From Acidimicrobiia bacterium (GTDB lineage Bacteria; Actinomycetota; Acidimicrobiia; Acidimicrobiales; Acidimicrobilacustridaceae), in the NCBI GenBank assembly GCA_020832495.1, contig JAFIEP010000001.1:1-59044 (forward strand): a stretch of 59,044 nt of DNA. The letters are read 5' to 3'. This document shows, piece after piece, positions 1 to 8,701 of the stretch (position 1 is its first letter; each line of letters opens with the position of its first letter). Position numbers and translations under genes: made by a program. The notes beneath the pieces were generated by a model. The model had not been told where the DNA came from and ran no database searches. It was given only the letters and a program-made list of their open reading frames with translations.

Positions 1-609
1 GGGGCCGCGGGGGTGGGGGTCACCAACGACCGCTCCAGCACCCCGGTCGTGCGAGCAGGAGGGCGCCACATCTGGCGGCTGCCGGTGTGGGGGGGCCCGC
101 CTGTGGTGCCGGCCCGAGGTGGGCAGGCGGCCCGGGCCGACGAGGCGTTCCTGACCGGCGACACCGCCGCACAGTGGTTCGAGGACCTCGACGACGGTCC
201 GGCAGAGGACTGGACCCAGTGCTGGACCGTGGACGGCCTGCGCTGGCGCCTGTCGCTCCCCGGGATGGGCCCGTACTCGGTGCATCGCAACGATGCCACC
301 GTCGCAGTGAGTACCTCCACGCGGGTCGGCGGCATCGAGGTGGCGGTCCTCATGAAGCTCTGCGCACGCCGCGGGCACGATCGTCCCGCCGGCGCGCAAC
401 AGGCGGTGGCCGCTGCGTGCCGGCACCATCGGGCGCCATTGGCGGTGTATGGCGGGTTCAATCGCCTGCGGGGGCTGCGCGGGTGGCCGCTGCCGGACCG
501 GCTCCGACCCGCCCCGCTGAACCTGATGGTGTACTGCCTCGATCCCCGGTTGGATCAGGACACCTTCATGCTCGACACGTTCGAATTCCTCGACATGGAT
601 GCGTTCTGA
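1..609 (+). CDS. Hypothetical protein, 5' end probably cut by the window edge
   Basis: The reading frame is open to the first base of the window, so the true start may lie outside; the first possible start inside is a GTG at 13, giving 198 residues. I do not recognise the protein. The C-terminal third has an aromatic, strand-like pattern ending in FEFLDMDAF, which loosely recalls the end of GNAT acetyltransferase-type proteins, but no acetyl-CoA loop is clear. Its TGA stop shares a base with the ATG of the following methyltransferase (TGATG), so the two are translationally coupled and probably act together. Confidence 0.6.
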   Translation, partial: GAAGVGVTNDRSSTPVVRAGGRHIWRLPVWGGPPVVPARGGQAARADEAFLTGDTAAQWFEDLDDGPAEDWTQCWTVDGLRWRLSLPGMGPYSVHRNDATVAVSTSTRVGGIEVAVLMKLCARRGHDRPAGAQQAVAAACRHHRAPLAVYGGFNRLRGLRGWPLPDRLRPAPLNLMVYCLDPRLDQDTFMLDTFEFLDMDAF

Positions 610-1376
610 TGGCCGACACGACCCGCTCGACCCGGCCGGACCAGACCTCGATGGTGCACACGCTGCCCCCGGCGCCGCTCGTGGATCGCATCGAGCACCT
701 CGTCCGCCTGGCGGAAGGTCGTCGGGTCGTGCACGTGGGGTTCGCCGACAGCGGCTATCGCGACATGCAGGAAGGTTCCGGGGCCTGGCTGCACGAGCGC
801 CTGCAGGGCGTGGCCACGTCGCTGGTCGGGCTGGACCTCGACGAGGCCGAGGTGGCGCGAGCGGTGGCCGACGGCTACGAGGCGCTCGCCGTCGACTGCT
901 GCGACCCGCAGGCGGTGGCGGCCACCGGCCTCGAGCCCGCACCGATGGTGATCGCCGGGGAGATCATCGAGCATCTCGACGCGCCCGGGCACTTCCTCGA
1001 GGCCATGCACGCCCTCGTGGCACCGGGGGGCCAGTTGCTCCTCACCACCCCCAACGCTTACGGCTGGTTGAACGTGGCGGCGTCGCTGCTGCGCAAGGAG
1101 ATCAACCACCCCGATCACGTGGCCATGTTCACCCGTCGAACGCTCGAGGCCCTGGCCGCACGCCACGGCTGGGCGCCGGTTGCCACCTGGGTGTACGTGC
1201 CGACGGTGAAGTCGGTGGTGGGGACCGGCGTCGGCGCACGGGCTGCGGCGGGCATGGCGCGGCTCGTCTGCGGAGGCGAGCGTCTGGCCGTGCGGCTGGG
1301 TCGTCCCTATGCCGCCGACGGGCTGATGGTCAGCTTCCGGTCGGTCCGCCCGACCTCGGGTCGATCGAGCGACTGA
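609..1376 (+). CDS. SAM-dependent class I methyltransferase
   Basis: A 255-residue protein with the class I methyltransferase pattern: a first strand and loop VVHVGFADSGY (about residues 40-50), an acidic end of strand two (GLDLDE, about 74-79), and the post-core region GEIIEHL followed by LVAPGGQLLLTTPN, typical of the Methyltransf_11/23 group. The ATG overlaps the stop of the gene before it. It converges on the glycan genes and probably methylates a sugar or lipid intermediate, but the substrate cannot be read from sequence. The loop after strand one is poorer in glycine than usual. Confidence 0.8.
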   Translation: MADTTRSTRPDQTSMVHTLPPAPLVDRIEHLVRLAEGRRVVHVGFADSGYRDMQEGSGAWLHERLQGVATSLVGLDLDEAEVARAVADGYEALAVDCCDPQAVAATGLEPAPMVIAGEIIEHLDAPGHFLEAMHALVAPGGQLLLTTPNAYGWLNVAASLLRKEINHPDHVAMFTRRTLEALAARHGWAPVATWVYVPTVKSVVGTGVGARAAAGMARLVCGGERLAVRLGRPYAADGLMVSFRSVRPTSGRSSD

Positions 1377-1414
1377 CCGAGGACGTGCCGCTCGTCCGAG
1401 CGTCAGTCGGTCAG
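1373..1414. terminator. Hairpin at convergent gene ends
   Basis: CTGACCGA at 1373-1380 pairs perfectly with TCGGTCAG at 1407-1414, and inside it GGACG at 1381-1385 pairs with CGTCC at 1393-1397. The hairpin covers the stop codons of both converging genes (TGA at 1374-1376 on plus, 1411-1413 on minus). No T-run follows, so this is a candidate bidirectional terminator or 3' stabiliser. Confidence 0.5.
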
Positions 1415-1863
1415 GCGTCGTGGTGGTCTGCGTCGCCCGGCCCTGCACCGGGTGGCGCGTCCTCCGAGAGCGGCCGTTCGGCGCGCAGCAGGGCAACCTC
1501 CTCGGCCAGGATGCGGGTGCGCTCCTCGAGACGGGACAGTTCCCACGAGAAGTGCACGGCCACGCCGAAGAGGATGGCGCTGGCCACCAGCAGGAACAGT
1601 GCCGGGGGGTAGAAGACCCCCACCAGTTCCGACGCAGCGGTCAACAAACCCGGGAAGAGGCCCAACACGCCGAGCGCCACGCCGAGCACGATCCACAACA
1701 GGGCGTACTTGCTGCGGAGCTGACGGCGCCGCAGCAGCACCACGATGGCGCCGAGGGCGCCGACCCCGGCAACGGCCACGAGCAGGCGGGCCTGGGTGGA
1801 GAGTTCGCCTTCCACCTCGACCTGGGTGGCGGCGCCCAGCACGGCGAGGGCGGCCGCGCTCAC
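1411..1863 (-). CDS. DUF2304-family small membrane protein
   Basis: A 150-residue protein starting at GTG. It has three hydrophobic segments (about residues 25-44, 52-75, 83-105) and a charged, heptad-like tail (LEERTRILAEEVALL) ending in an acidic Gly/Pro/Asp region. Length, helix order and position directly after a GT2 gene fit the DUF2304 family, which commonly accompanies dolichol-phosphate-mannose-synthase-like enzymes and may act as their membrane partner. Its start overlaps the end of the GT2 gene by 4 nt. Confidence 0.75.
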   Translation of the reverse strand: MSAAALAVLGAATQVEVEGELSTQARLLVAVAGVGALGAIVVLLRRRQLRSKYALLWIVLGVALGVLGLFPGLLTAASELVGVFYPPALFLLVASAILFGVAVHFSWELSRLEERTRILAEEVALLRAERPLSEDAPPGAGPGDADHHDA

Positions 1864-2717
1864 GTCGACACCTCGTCGCTCGGCGTCGCAGGCTGGTCGC
1901 CCTCCTCCGCCGCCCTGGTGGCCCGTCGCCCCGAGGAGCCGGCGGCCAGCACCACGAGCAGTCGGAAGAAGTGGTAGACGAGCTTCACGCGGTGCTGGGA
2001 CGGGCGGCCGCCGGCCCGTTCGTGCATGACCACGGGCACCTCGGCCACCCGGAAGCCTCGGCTGGTGGCCAACAGGAGCGCCTCGACGGACTCGAGGTAT
2101 TCGGCGGGGTACTCCGTGGCGAAGAACTCGAGCATCGGACGCGAGAACGCCCGGTAGCCCGAGGAGGTGTCGATGACGTGGTGGCCCGACACCTGGCGCA
2201 CCACCGTGCGCAGCAGGGCCATGGCGCCGGCACGGACCCGGCCGGCGTCGTAGGGCTGGGTCGGATGGTCGGCGGCGTCGCCGAATCGGTTCCCGATGAC
2301 GAGGTCGGCGCCTTCGTCGAGTCCGTCGAGCAGCGCCGGGATGCTTCGCGGGTCGTGTTGGCCGTCGGCGTCGAACTGCACGGCCCGGTCGTAGCCGTGT
2401 TCCACCGCGTAGCGGAAACCGGTGCGCAGTGCGCCGCCGATCCCGAGGTTGAACGGCAACCGGGCGACGGTGGCGCCCTCCGCCTCACCGGCAGTCCCGG
2501 TGGCGTCGTCGGAGCCGTCGTCGACCACGAGCACCTCGATGGGTCCCAGGCAGTCCCGCAGTGCGACCAACGTCGGGCCGATCGTCGATGCTTCGTTGAA
2601 GGCGGGCACGATGACGAGGGTGCGCGGCGCAGTCCGGGCCGAGGGTCCGGTGGTGACCGACGACAGGTGGGGGGTCCGCTCGTCGGCGGCGGACTCCTCG
2701 ATCTCGGCGGACTCCAT
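1860..2717 (-). CDS. Family 2 glycosyltransferase, DPM-synthase-like
   Basis: A 285-residue GT2 (GT-A fold) enzyme. It shows the nucleotide-binding start VIVPAFNEASTI, the VLVVDDGSDD motif, the metal-binding FDADGQHDP motif and a conserved RAFSR segment further on. This is the pattern of dolichyl-phosphate mannose or glucose synthase-like proteins, which load a sugar on a polyprenyl phosphate for use outside the membrane by GT39/GT-C enzymes, two of which lie upstream in the same operon. The C-terminus is short and has only one hydrophobic stretch, consistent with reliance on the DUF2304 partner. Confidence 0.85.
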   Translation of the reverse strand: MESAEIEESAADERTPHLSSVTTGPSARTAPRTLVIVPAFNEASTIGPTLVALRDCLGPIEVLVVDDGSDDATGTAGEAEGATVARLPFNLGIGGALRTGFRYAVEHGYDRAVQFDADGQHDPRSIPALLDGLDEGADLVIGNRFGDAADHPTQPYDAGRVRAGAMALLRTVVRQVSGHHVIDTSSGYRAFSRPMLEFFATEYPAEYLESVEALLLATSRGFRVAEVPVVMHERAGGRPSQHRVKLVYHFFRLLVVLAAGSSGRRATRAAEEGDQPATPSDEVST

Positions 2718-2729
2718 GGAGCGTCGATC

Positions 2730-4028
2730 CTACCGGGGGGAGGTGGTGGGGCCGGGTTTGCGGGCCAGGAACGGCAGCTCGACGACCCGGTAGATGACCG
2801 CCGACACGGCGAGGGTACACACGAAGGCGACGGCCACCACGCCGAGCAGCGGACCTTGGAAGCCGGCCAAGGGGTTCGCCGCCACCTGCTCGAGGTAGTT
2901 CGGGACGAGCCACGCCTTGGCCTGCTCGACGAAAGCGAGGTGCCAGAGGTAGAAGCTCAGCGAGATCCCCCCGAGGTAGACGAGGACCGGGTGGGCCAGG
3001 AACCGTCGCAGCCGCCCGCGGTCCTGGTCGCCGAAGATACTGGGCGCCAACCACAGCAGCGAGGCCACGCCGTAGGCAAACTGTCGTGGCAGGTACTCGG
3101 CGCCCTCGAGTCCGAAGGGCACGCTTGGTGGATCCATCTGTGCCACGGCCACCACGATGGCGCCAGCCACCGCCCAGGCCAGCGCCGGATGGTCGGCTGC
3201 CAGTCGCGCTGCGGTGGGCAGTCGGGGCCGTCGGGTGAGCGCCACACTGGCCACCGCCAGGGCCATGCCGATGGCGAAGAAGTCGAGGTACATGGGGAAC
3301 CACAGCAGGGTCTGCGCAATGGCGGCCTCGCTCTGCACCCCGTAGACGACCGCCACGCGGAAGGCCGTGCCCACGATGTACAGGGCCGCGCAGCCGGCGA
3401 GGAGCACTGCCGTGCTGTGCCCGGGCCACCGGCGACGGACCAGGGCTGCCGTGGCGCCACCCCACAGGGGCAACAGGAGGTAGAAGGTGACCTCCACCCC
3501 GATGCTCCAGGCCTGGGTGATGCCGTAGCCGTCGACGCACGTCCCGTCCACGCACCGGGGGATCGGGACACCGAACGCCGGCAGGGTGAGGAGGTTGCCG
3601 ATCCAGGCCCACACGCTGTCGACGCCGAGAGTGAAGGCGGTCGACACTGCCGAGAACACCGCCAGCCCACCGAGGGCCGCCCAGTAGCCGGGCAGGATGC
3701 GCAGGGCTCGCCGCCGGTAGAAGGTGGTGATCGCCGGGCCTGGCTTGCCCGTGGTGGCGCCGGCGGCATAGGGCCGGTAGAGGAGGAACCCCGACAGCAC
3801 GAAGAACATGGGGACGGCCAGGTCGAAGCGGGCGATGAGAGGGGCGAACAGTTCTTGCGCCACGGTGGCGTCGTCGCCTCGGGAGCGCTGGATGAAGCCG
3901 GTGGAGAAAGCGGCGTGGTTGACGAGCACCATCAGCATGCCGATGGCCCGGTAGGCGTCGAGGCACGGGAAGTAGGTGCCGGCGCTGCGCTGGCGCGCCC
4001 CGGGGACGGTGTCTCGACCCTCGGTCAC
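2730..4028 (-). CDS. Acyltransferase 3 family membrane protein
   Basis: A 432-residue polytopic protein with about ten hydrophobic helices. The opening LDAYRAIGMLMVLVNHAAF and the following AVPMFFVLSGFLLYRP are the signature of the acyltransferase 3 (OafA/YrhL) family, which transfers acyl groups to glycans at the membrane; the family's N-terminal Arg and His are present. It starts at GTG, overlaps the end of the upstream GT39 gene by 4 nt and is followed 12 nt later by the GT2 gene. It probably O-acylates the glycan made by this cluster. Confidence 0.85.
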   Translation of the reverse strand: MTEGRDTVPGARQRSAGTYFPCLDAYRAIGMLMVLVNHAAFSTGFIQRSRGDDATVAQELFAPLIARFDLAVPMFFVLSGFLLYRPYAAGATTGKPGPAITTFYRRRALRILPGYWAALGGLAVFSAVSTAFTLGVDSVWAWIGNLLTLPAFGVPIPRCVDGTCVDGYGITQAWSIGVEVTFYLLLPLWGGATAALVRRRWPGHSTAVLLAGCAALYIVGTAFRVAVVYGVQSEAAIAQTLLWFPMYLDFFAIGMALAVASVALTRRPRLPTAARLAADHPALAWAVAGAIVVAVAQMDPPSVPFGLEGAEYLPRQFAYGVASLLWLAPSIFGDQDRGRLRRFLAHPVLVYLGGISLSFYLWHLAFVEQAKAWLVPNYLEQVAANPLAGFQGPLLGVVAVAFVCTLAVSAVIYRVVELPFLARKPGPTTSPR

Positions 4029-5374
4029 CGATCTGGCTCGGCGGGCTGCGGTCGGGGCTCGTCGGCGGCGGTACCGGCGGGTGCCCGGTCCGGGGGCTGC
4101 CAGCGGTCGATCAGGGCGGTCAGGGCCACGGCGGCGGCCACGGTGGCGGCCACGTCAGCGGGCACCCGGAAGCGGACGATGCCGTAGAACAACACGGCGG
4201 TCACGCTCACCACGACGGCGGTGGACACCAGGGGAGCGATGCTGACCTGTCGTCGACGGAGCACCACCAGGCCGGCAACGGCCAGCGGGGTGGTGAGCCA
4301 GAACCACCACATACCGGCCCACGACGCCCACGACTCGCGCCCTTCCCCTTGGTTCAGCCACACCATGCCGGCGGGGTCGTAGAGGTTCCACACCCGACCG
4401 AATCGGGCGAGCGCCACCGTCGGCAGTCGGTCGACGTTGTTGCTGATGTAGTCGAGGCCCTCGTCGCGGTAGATGTGGGAGCGCTCGGACTGGTCGGCGC
4501 CCTCGGGGATCAGGTGGCCGAGTTCCTCGGCACAGCCGAGGTTCCAAAAGCCCAGGCCACCGCCGTGGTAGACGGCGTCGCAGTTGGCGCCCACGATGGT
4601 GAGGCCCTCGTTGGTGGACAGCAGTGCAGGCTCGGAGAAGCGAACCAGGTTGAACAACGTCCAGGGCACGACAGTGGCCACCCCGACTGCTCCGACGATC
4701 ACCCACGTGCCCAGCCGCCGCCGCAGGGGGACGGCACCGGGTGCTGCCAGCAGGGCCGGCAGGACGGTGAAAGGGACCAGCAGCGCCAGCTCACCGCGGG
4801 TGAGCACCGCCAGCCCGCAGCACACGCCGAGGACGACGGCCGCCCTGGGTGTCGGCCGGGCGGCCAGTCGGTAGGCGCCCAACAGCACCACGGCCACGGC
4901 CAGGGCAGCCGGGGCCTCGGACATGGGCAAGGCGTCGTTCATCCACAGGTTGGGGTTGGCGGCGGCCAGCCCAGCAGCCACCAGGCCGGCCCGTTCTCCG
5001 GCCAACTCGCGACCCAGCAGGCCCAGCACCACGACCACGAGCATGCCCACCACCGCCATGGTGATGCGGGCGGCGCCGACGTCCACGTACGGGAGGGCAG
5101 CGGCCGGCACCAGCAGCAGGGCCGTCAGGGGCGGGTGATCGGCCGCCGGCATGCCCGGGGCAGCGGGGTCGTCGAAGAAGCCGCCGCCGGCGATCACCTG
5201 GGCCTGGCGCACGTAGTAGAGCGCATCGCCACAGAGCATCTGCCCGCAGCCGTCGTTCGGGTACTTGAAGAGCAACCCGTAGGCCACTCGCCACAGCAGG
5301 GCGACGGCGGCCACCACCCCGAGCCGGCGAGCGAACGGTGAGGCCGTCGCCAGCCGGGCCCCGAGGGCACCCAC
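4025..5374 (-). CDS. GT39-like polyprenyl-phosphate glycosyltransferase
   Basis: A 449-residue polytopic protein. After the first helix comes GDALYYVRQAQVIAGGGFF with the conserved luminal Asp of GT-C enzymes, then the DHPPLTALLL motif typical of the ArnT/PMT (GT39) superfamily, then a run of helices and a C-terminal loop facing outside. It probably takes sugar from a polyprenyl-phosphate donor, fitting the GT2 enzyme three genes downstream. It starts at GTG immediately after the stop of the FAD enzyme. Confidence 0.8.
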   Translation of the reverse strand: MGALGARLATASPFARRLGVVAAVALLWRVAYGLLFKYPNDGCGQMLCGDALYYVRQAQVIAGGGFFDDPAAPGMPAADHPPLTALLLVPAAALPYVDVGAARITMAVVGMLVVVVLGLLGRELAGERAGLVAAGLAAANPNLWMNDALPMSEAPAALAVAVVLLGAYRLAARPTPRAAVVLGVCCGLAVLTRGELALLVPFTVLPALLAAPGAVPLRRRLGTWVIVGAVGVATVVPWTLFNLVRFSEPALLSTNEGLTIVGANCDAVYHGGGLGFWNLGCAEELGHLIPEGADQSERSHIYRDEGLDYISNNVDRLPTVALARFGRVWNLYDPAGMVWLNQGEGRESWASWAGMWWFWLTTPLAVAGLVVLRRRQVSIAPLVSTAVVVSVTAVLFYGIVRFRVPADVAATVAAAVALTALIDRWQPPDRAPAGTAADEPRPQPAEPDR

Positions 5375-6970
5375 CTACGACTCCGAGGCTCGGTTCAGCG
5401 GGTGGTCCGGGCCGAAGGCAGCACGGGGGATGACGGGTGCGTCGCGTCCGGTGCCGCGCTCGCCACTGCGAGCGTCCTCGGACGTCGCCGACTCCTCGTG
5501 GTACTCGTCCTCGACGTTCACCGCCCAGATGTCGTGCGTCGTGCCGTCGGCGATGTTCTCCACCGTGAGCATGGCGGTGTACATCGAGTGGTCCTGGTTG
5601 TTGTACTTGTGCATCCCGTTGCGGCCGACGGGATGCACGTTCGGGGTGTGCTCGTCGATCCACTCCCGCAGCACGGCGACGTTGTCGCGGTAGGCCTCGT
5701 CGTAGACCGGGTAGGCCTTCGGCATGCGGACCACGTACCCCGACTCCACACGCTCGGGCCGGACCAGGCCCAGGGCGGCCAGCTCACGGGTGGCCATGGC
5801 CACCAGGTCGGCGTCCGCCATGGTCCACACGTCGTCGCCCTCGAAGACGAAGTACTCGAGTCCCAAGCAGGTGCGACCGTCCTTGACCAGGTACGGCGAC
5901 CACGAACCGAAGTTCTGGATGCGCCCGACGAGAACGTCGGGGGAGTGCACATAGATCCAGTTGTCGGGGAAACCGTCCGCTTCGGGCACCACCAGGGCCA
6001 CGGTGAGGAAGTCCCGGAACCCGAGCGCCGCAGCGGCGGTGGCCACGTGGTCGGGCACCGGCGGGTCCATGCGCTGCACCAGCCGGGGGAGGGGCATGGT
6101 GGAGATGACGTGGTCCGCCGGGAGCTCTCGCTCGGTCCCGTCGTGCTCGACGGTCACCGACACGGCACGCCCTCCGTCGTGACGGACCCGCACGGCGCGG
6201 GTTCGCATGGACAACTCGGCGCCGGCGTCGGTCACCAGTTCGGCGCAGCGCTCCCACATCATGCCGGGTCCGTACTTGGGGTAGTCGAACTCCTCGATGA
6301 GGCTGGTGACCTGCCGGGTCCGGTCCCGCTTGCCCACGAAGCGCGAGCGGATGGGTTCCCACACTGCGGCCCACAGCGACATGCCCTTGATGCGTTGCGC
6401 CCCGAAGTCGGCCGACAGCTCCGAGGCCGGTACACCCCACACCTTCTCGTTGTAGGTCTTGAAGAAGTGGTCGTACAGGCGCCAGCCGTAGTTGGCCGCT
6501 ATGTAGCCCTCGAGGGTGCTCTGGTCCTTCGGCGGACGGACCCGCACCCACAGGTAGCTGAGCACGCAACGGATGGCTTCGATCAGGCCGAGGTTGCGCA
6601 GGGCGTTGAGCGGGCGGATGGGGTAGTCGTAGAACCTGCCCCGGTAGTAGATGCGGCTCATGCGGGGGCGACGCAGGAAGTCCTCGGGCCCGAGGATCTC
6701 GTGCCACAGCGCTTCCACGGCGGCGACCTTCGTGAAGAAGCGGTGGCCGCCGATGTCGAAGCGCCATCCGTCGCGCGTGGCGGTGCGGCTGATGCCCCCG
6801 ACCACGTTGTCGCCCTCCACGATGTGAGGGGTGACACCGCGTCGGGTGAGCTCGTAGGCGGCGGTGAGGCCCGCAGGTCCGGCGCCGATGATGACCACGT
6901 CGAGTCCGTCGTCGTCGGCGCCGCCAGATCCCTGCCGGGGCTCGCTGGTGGGTGCAGTGGTGTCGGTCAT
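5375..6970 (-). CDS. FAD-dependent mutase/amine-oxidase-like protein
   Basis: A 531-residue flavoprotein with the dinucleotide fold VIIGAGPAGLTAAYEL near residue 26 followed by the GGISRT and FDIGGHRFF segments. These are typical of the NAD(P)-binding Rossmann group that includes UDP-galactopyranose mutase-like and protoporphyrinogen-oxidase-like proteins. Actinobacterial proteins of this kind are often found in envelope polysaccharide clusters, as here. It is the first gene of a five-gene minus-strand run (FAD enzyme, GT39, acyltransferase, GT2, DUF2304) with no gap longer than 12 nt. Whether it contracts a sugar ring or acts on a lipid cannot be decided from sequence. Confidence 0.75.
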   Translation of the reverse strand: MTDTTAPTSEPRQGSGGADDDGLDVVIIGAGPAGLTAAYELTRRGVTPHIVEGDNVVGGISRTATRDGWRFDIGGHRFFTKVAAVEALWHEILGPEDFLRRPRMSRIYYRGRFYDYPIRPLNALRNLGLIEAIRCVLSYLWVRVRPPKDQSTLEGYIAANYGWRLYDHFFKTYNEKVWGVPASELSADFGAQRIKGMSLWAAVWEPIRSRFVGKRDRTRQVTSLIEEFDYPKYGPGMMWERCAELVTDAGAELSMRTRAVRVRHDGGRAVSVTVEHDGTERELPADHVISTMPLPRLVQRMDPPVPDHVATAAAALGFRDFLTVALVVPEADGFPDNWIYVHSPDVLVGRIQNFGSWSPYLVKDGRTCLGLEYFVFEGDDVWTMADADLVAMATRELAALGLVRPERVESGYVVRMPKAYPVYDEAYRDNVAVLREWIDEHTPNVHPVGRNGMHKYNNQDHSMYTAMLTVENIADGTTHDIWAVNVEDEYHEESATSEDARSGERGTGRDAPVIPRAAFGPDHPLNRASES

Positions 6971-7118
6971 GAGGTGCGGGCGGGGTCGTCGGGACCGACG
7001 CCGAGGGCCACTGTAGTTGGGGTGGGAGCTCTCAGCGGAACACAGCGACGTGTGACGCTCCGGTCGGGGACCCCCGACTGCGTCCCGACGGGTGCCCGGA
7101 TGTGGCGGGTGCGACAGG

Positions 7119-7124
7119 TACCAT
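7119..7124 (+). promoter_or_regulatory. -10 element TACCAT
   Basis: TACCAT lies 8 nt before the GTG at 7133, matching the TANNNT-plus-6-to-8 pattern that recurs in this window. It supports GTG 7133 rather than the in-frame ATG at 7100 as the start. Confidence 0.5.
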
Positions 7125-7132
7125 CCTCGGCG

Positions 7133-8701
7133 GTGTTCACCCCGTCGCCCGCGCCGACGCGCCCCCGAGTCCAGCCAGCCGATGCGTCGAGCCTCGGATG
7201 GGAGCTGTGGCTGATCACGGCGGCGACGGTGGCCCTGGGGGTCGCCCTGCGCTTCTACGCACCGACCTCGTTGTGGCTCGACGAGGCGCTGTCGGTGAAC
7301 ATCGCCGACCTACCCCCCGGCGACCTGCTCGAGGCGCTGCGTCGCGACGGCCATCCGCCGCTCTACTACCTGGTGCTGCACTACTGGATGAGCGCGGTCG
7401 GGGCCGGCGACGTCGCCGTCCGCGCCCTGTCGGGGGTGGTGTCGCTGGCTGCGCTCCCGCTCATGGCGGTGTTGGGCCACCGCTACGCCGGCCGTGTGGG
7501 TGCAGTGGTCGCTCTCGGGCTGTCGGCCTCGGCGCCCTTCATGGTCCGCTACGCCACCGAGACGCGCATGTACGCGTTGGTGATGCTCGAGGTGATCGTC
7601 GCCTGGCTGCTGGTGGACGACCTGTTGCGCGGTCGTCGCCCCACTTGGCGTGTGCCGGCGCTGGCGGTGGTGACCGGAGCGGGCCTGCTCACCCACTACT
7701 GGGTGTTCTTCCTGGCGGGCGCCACCGGGGTGACCCTGCTTGCGGCGGCGCGGTGGGGCACCGGGCCGCTTCCGCGCCGAGCGCTCCTGGCGGCCGCCGG
7801 GCTGGCCGGGGGCCTCGTGGTGTTCGCGCCGTGGGTGCCGACGTTCCTCGAACAGATGAGCGCCACCGGCACCCCCTGGGCCCCTCCGCTCCGCCCGACG
7901 AGCGTGGCCGGGCTGACACTGCTCGACCTCGGTGGCGGGGATCTGCGGGAGGGTGTGCTCGGCGCCGGCCTGTTGAGCGTGGTGCTCCTCCTCGGGGTCT
8001 TCGGCCGGCCAGGACCTGACGGTGTCGGCGTGCTGGTGCGGCTGCGCACGGCCTCGGCGGTGCGCTGGCCGGCCTTCGTCGGCGCGTCGGCACTCGGGAT
8101 CGGGTCACTGGTCGCCGTGGCCTCGGGGAGCACGTTCGCCACCCGCTACGCCGCCATCGTGGTTCCCATCGTGGTGGTGGTGGCCACCGTCGGGGTGTGT
8201 GTCGTGCCGAGCCGGGTCTCCCGGGCGGTGCTCTACGGCGCCGTGTGTCTGTTGGTGCTCGTCGGAGCGGCGGCCGAGTTCCGAGGCGAACGCACCCAGG
8301 CAGCAGCGTTGGCCGCCGTGGTGGACGACCATGCGCTCCCGGGATCGTTGGTGGTCTACTGCCCCGATCAGCTCGGCCCCGGTGGGCACCGGGTGATGCC
8401 CGCCGGCATCCGTCAGGTCGTCTACCCGACGCTCGGTGACCCGCGGTTCGTGGACTGGGTCGACTACGAGGAACGCAACGCGTCCACCGATCCGGCAGCG
8501 GTGGCCGAGCAGGTGCTCGAGCTGGCCGACGGCTCCGACATCTACCTGGTGTGGAATCCGCACTACCGCACGTTCGAGGGCCAGTGCGAGGAGCTGCGCG
8601 ATGTCCTGGCGGCGGCTCGACCGGGCACCACCACGCTCGAGGAAGTGGGGAGCACCTACTTCGAAGCCGCGGCTCTCACCCACGTGCCGGCGCAACCGTG
8701 A
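7133..8701 (+). CDS. GT39-family membrane glycosyltransferase
   Basis: A 522-residue polytopic protein. The first outside loop has the GT39 signature LWLDEALSVN and further on GHPPLYYLVLHYW, followed by about ten membrane helices (ATETRMYAL is also typical) and a soluble C-terminal domain of about 130 residues. It probably transfers a sugar from a polyprenyl-phosphate donor outside the membrane. I chose GTG 7133 because of the -10 element just before it; an ATG at 7100 is possible. It is divergent from the FAD gene and coupled to the next gene by a GTGA overlap. Confidence 0.8.
   Translation: MFTPSPAPTRPRVQPADASSLGWELWLITAATVALGVALRFYAPTSLWLDEALSVNIADLPPGDLLEALRRDGHPPLYYLVLHYWMSAVGAGDVAVRALSGVVSLAALPLMAVLGHRYAGRVGAVVALGLSASAPFMVRYATETRMYALVMLEVIVAWLLVDDLLRGRRPTWRVPALAVVTGAGLLTHYWVFFLAGATGVTLLAAARWGTGPLPRRALLAAAGLAGGLVVFAPWVPTFLEQMSATGTPWAPPLRPTSVAGLTLLDLGGGDLREGVLGAGLLSVVLLLGVFGRPGPDGVGVLVRLRTASAVRWPAFVGASALGIGSLVAVASGSTFATRYAAIVVPIVVVVATVGVCVVPSRVSRAVLYGAVCLLVLVGAAAEFRGERTQAAALAAVVDDHALPGSLVVYCPDQLGPGGHRVMPAGIRQVVYPTLGDPRFVDWVDYEERNASTDPAAVAEQVLELADGSDIYLVWNPHYRTFEGQCEELRDVLAAARPGTTTLEEVGSTYFEAAALTHVPAQP

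Noticed and set aside
1452-4187. Very long plus-strand open frame opposite the DUF2304/GT2/acyltransferase genes
   Set aside because: It is Arg/Pro/Gly-rich and antisense to genes with clear motifs; high-GC DNA leaves such frames open by chance.
5402-7099. Plus-strand frame continuous with the GT39 gene at 7133
   Set aside because: Opposite the FAD enzyme and without protein-like composition; the GT39 domain and promoter support a start at 7133.
6967-7218. 83-codon minus-strand frame upstream of the FAD gene
   Set aside because: It overlaps the GT39 start region, lacks a ribosome-binding site and has no recognisable pattern.
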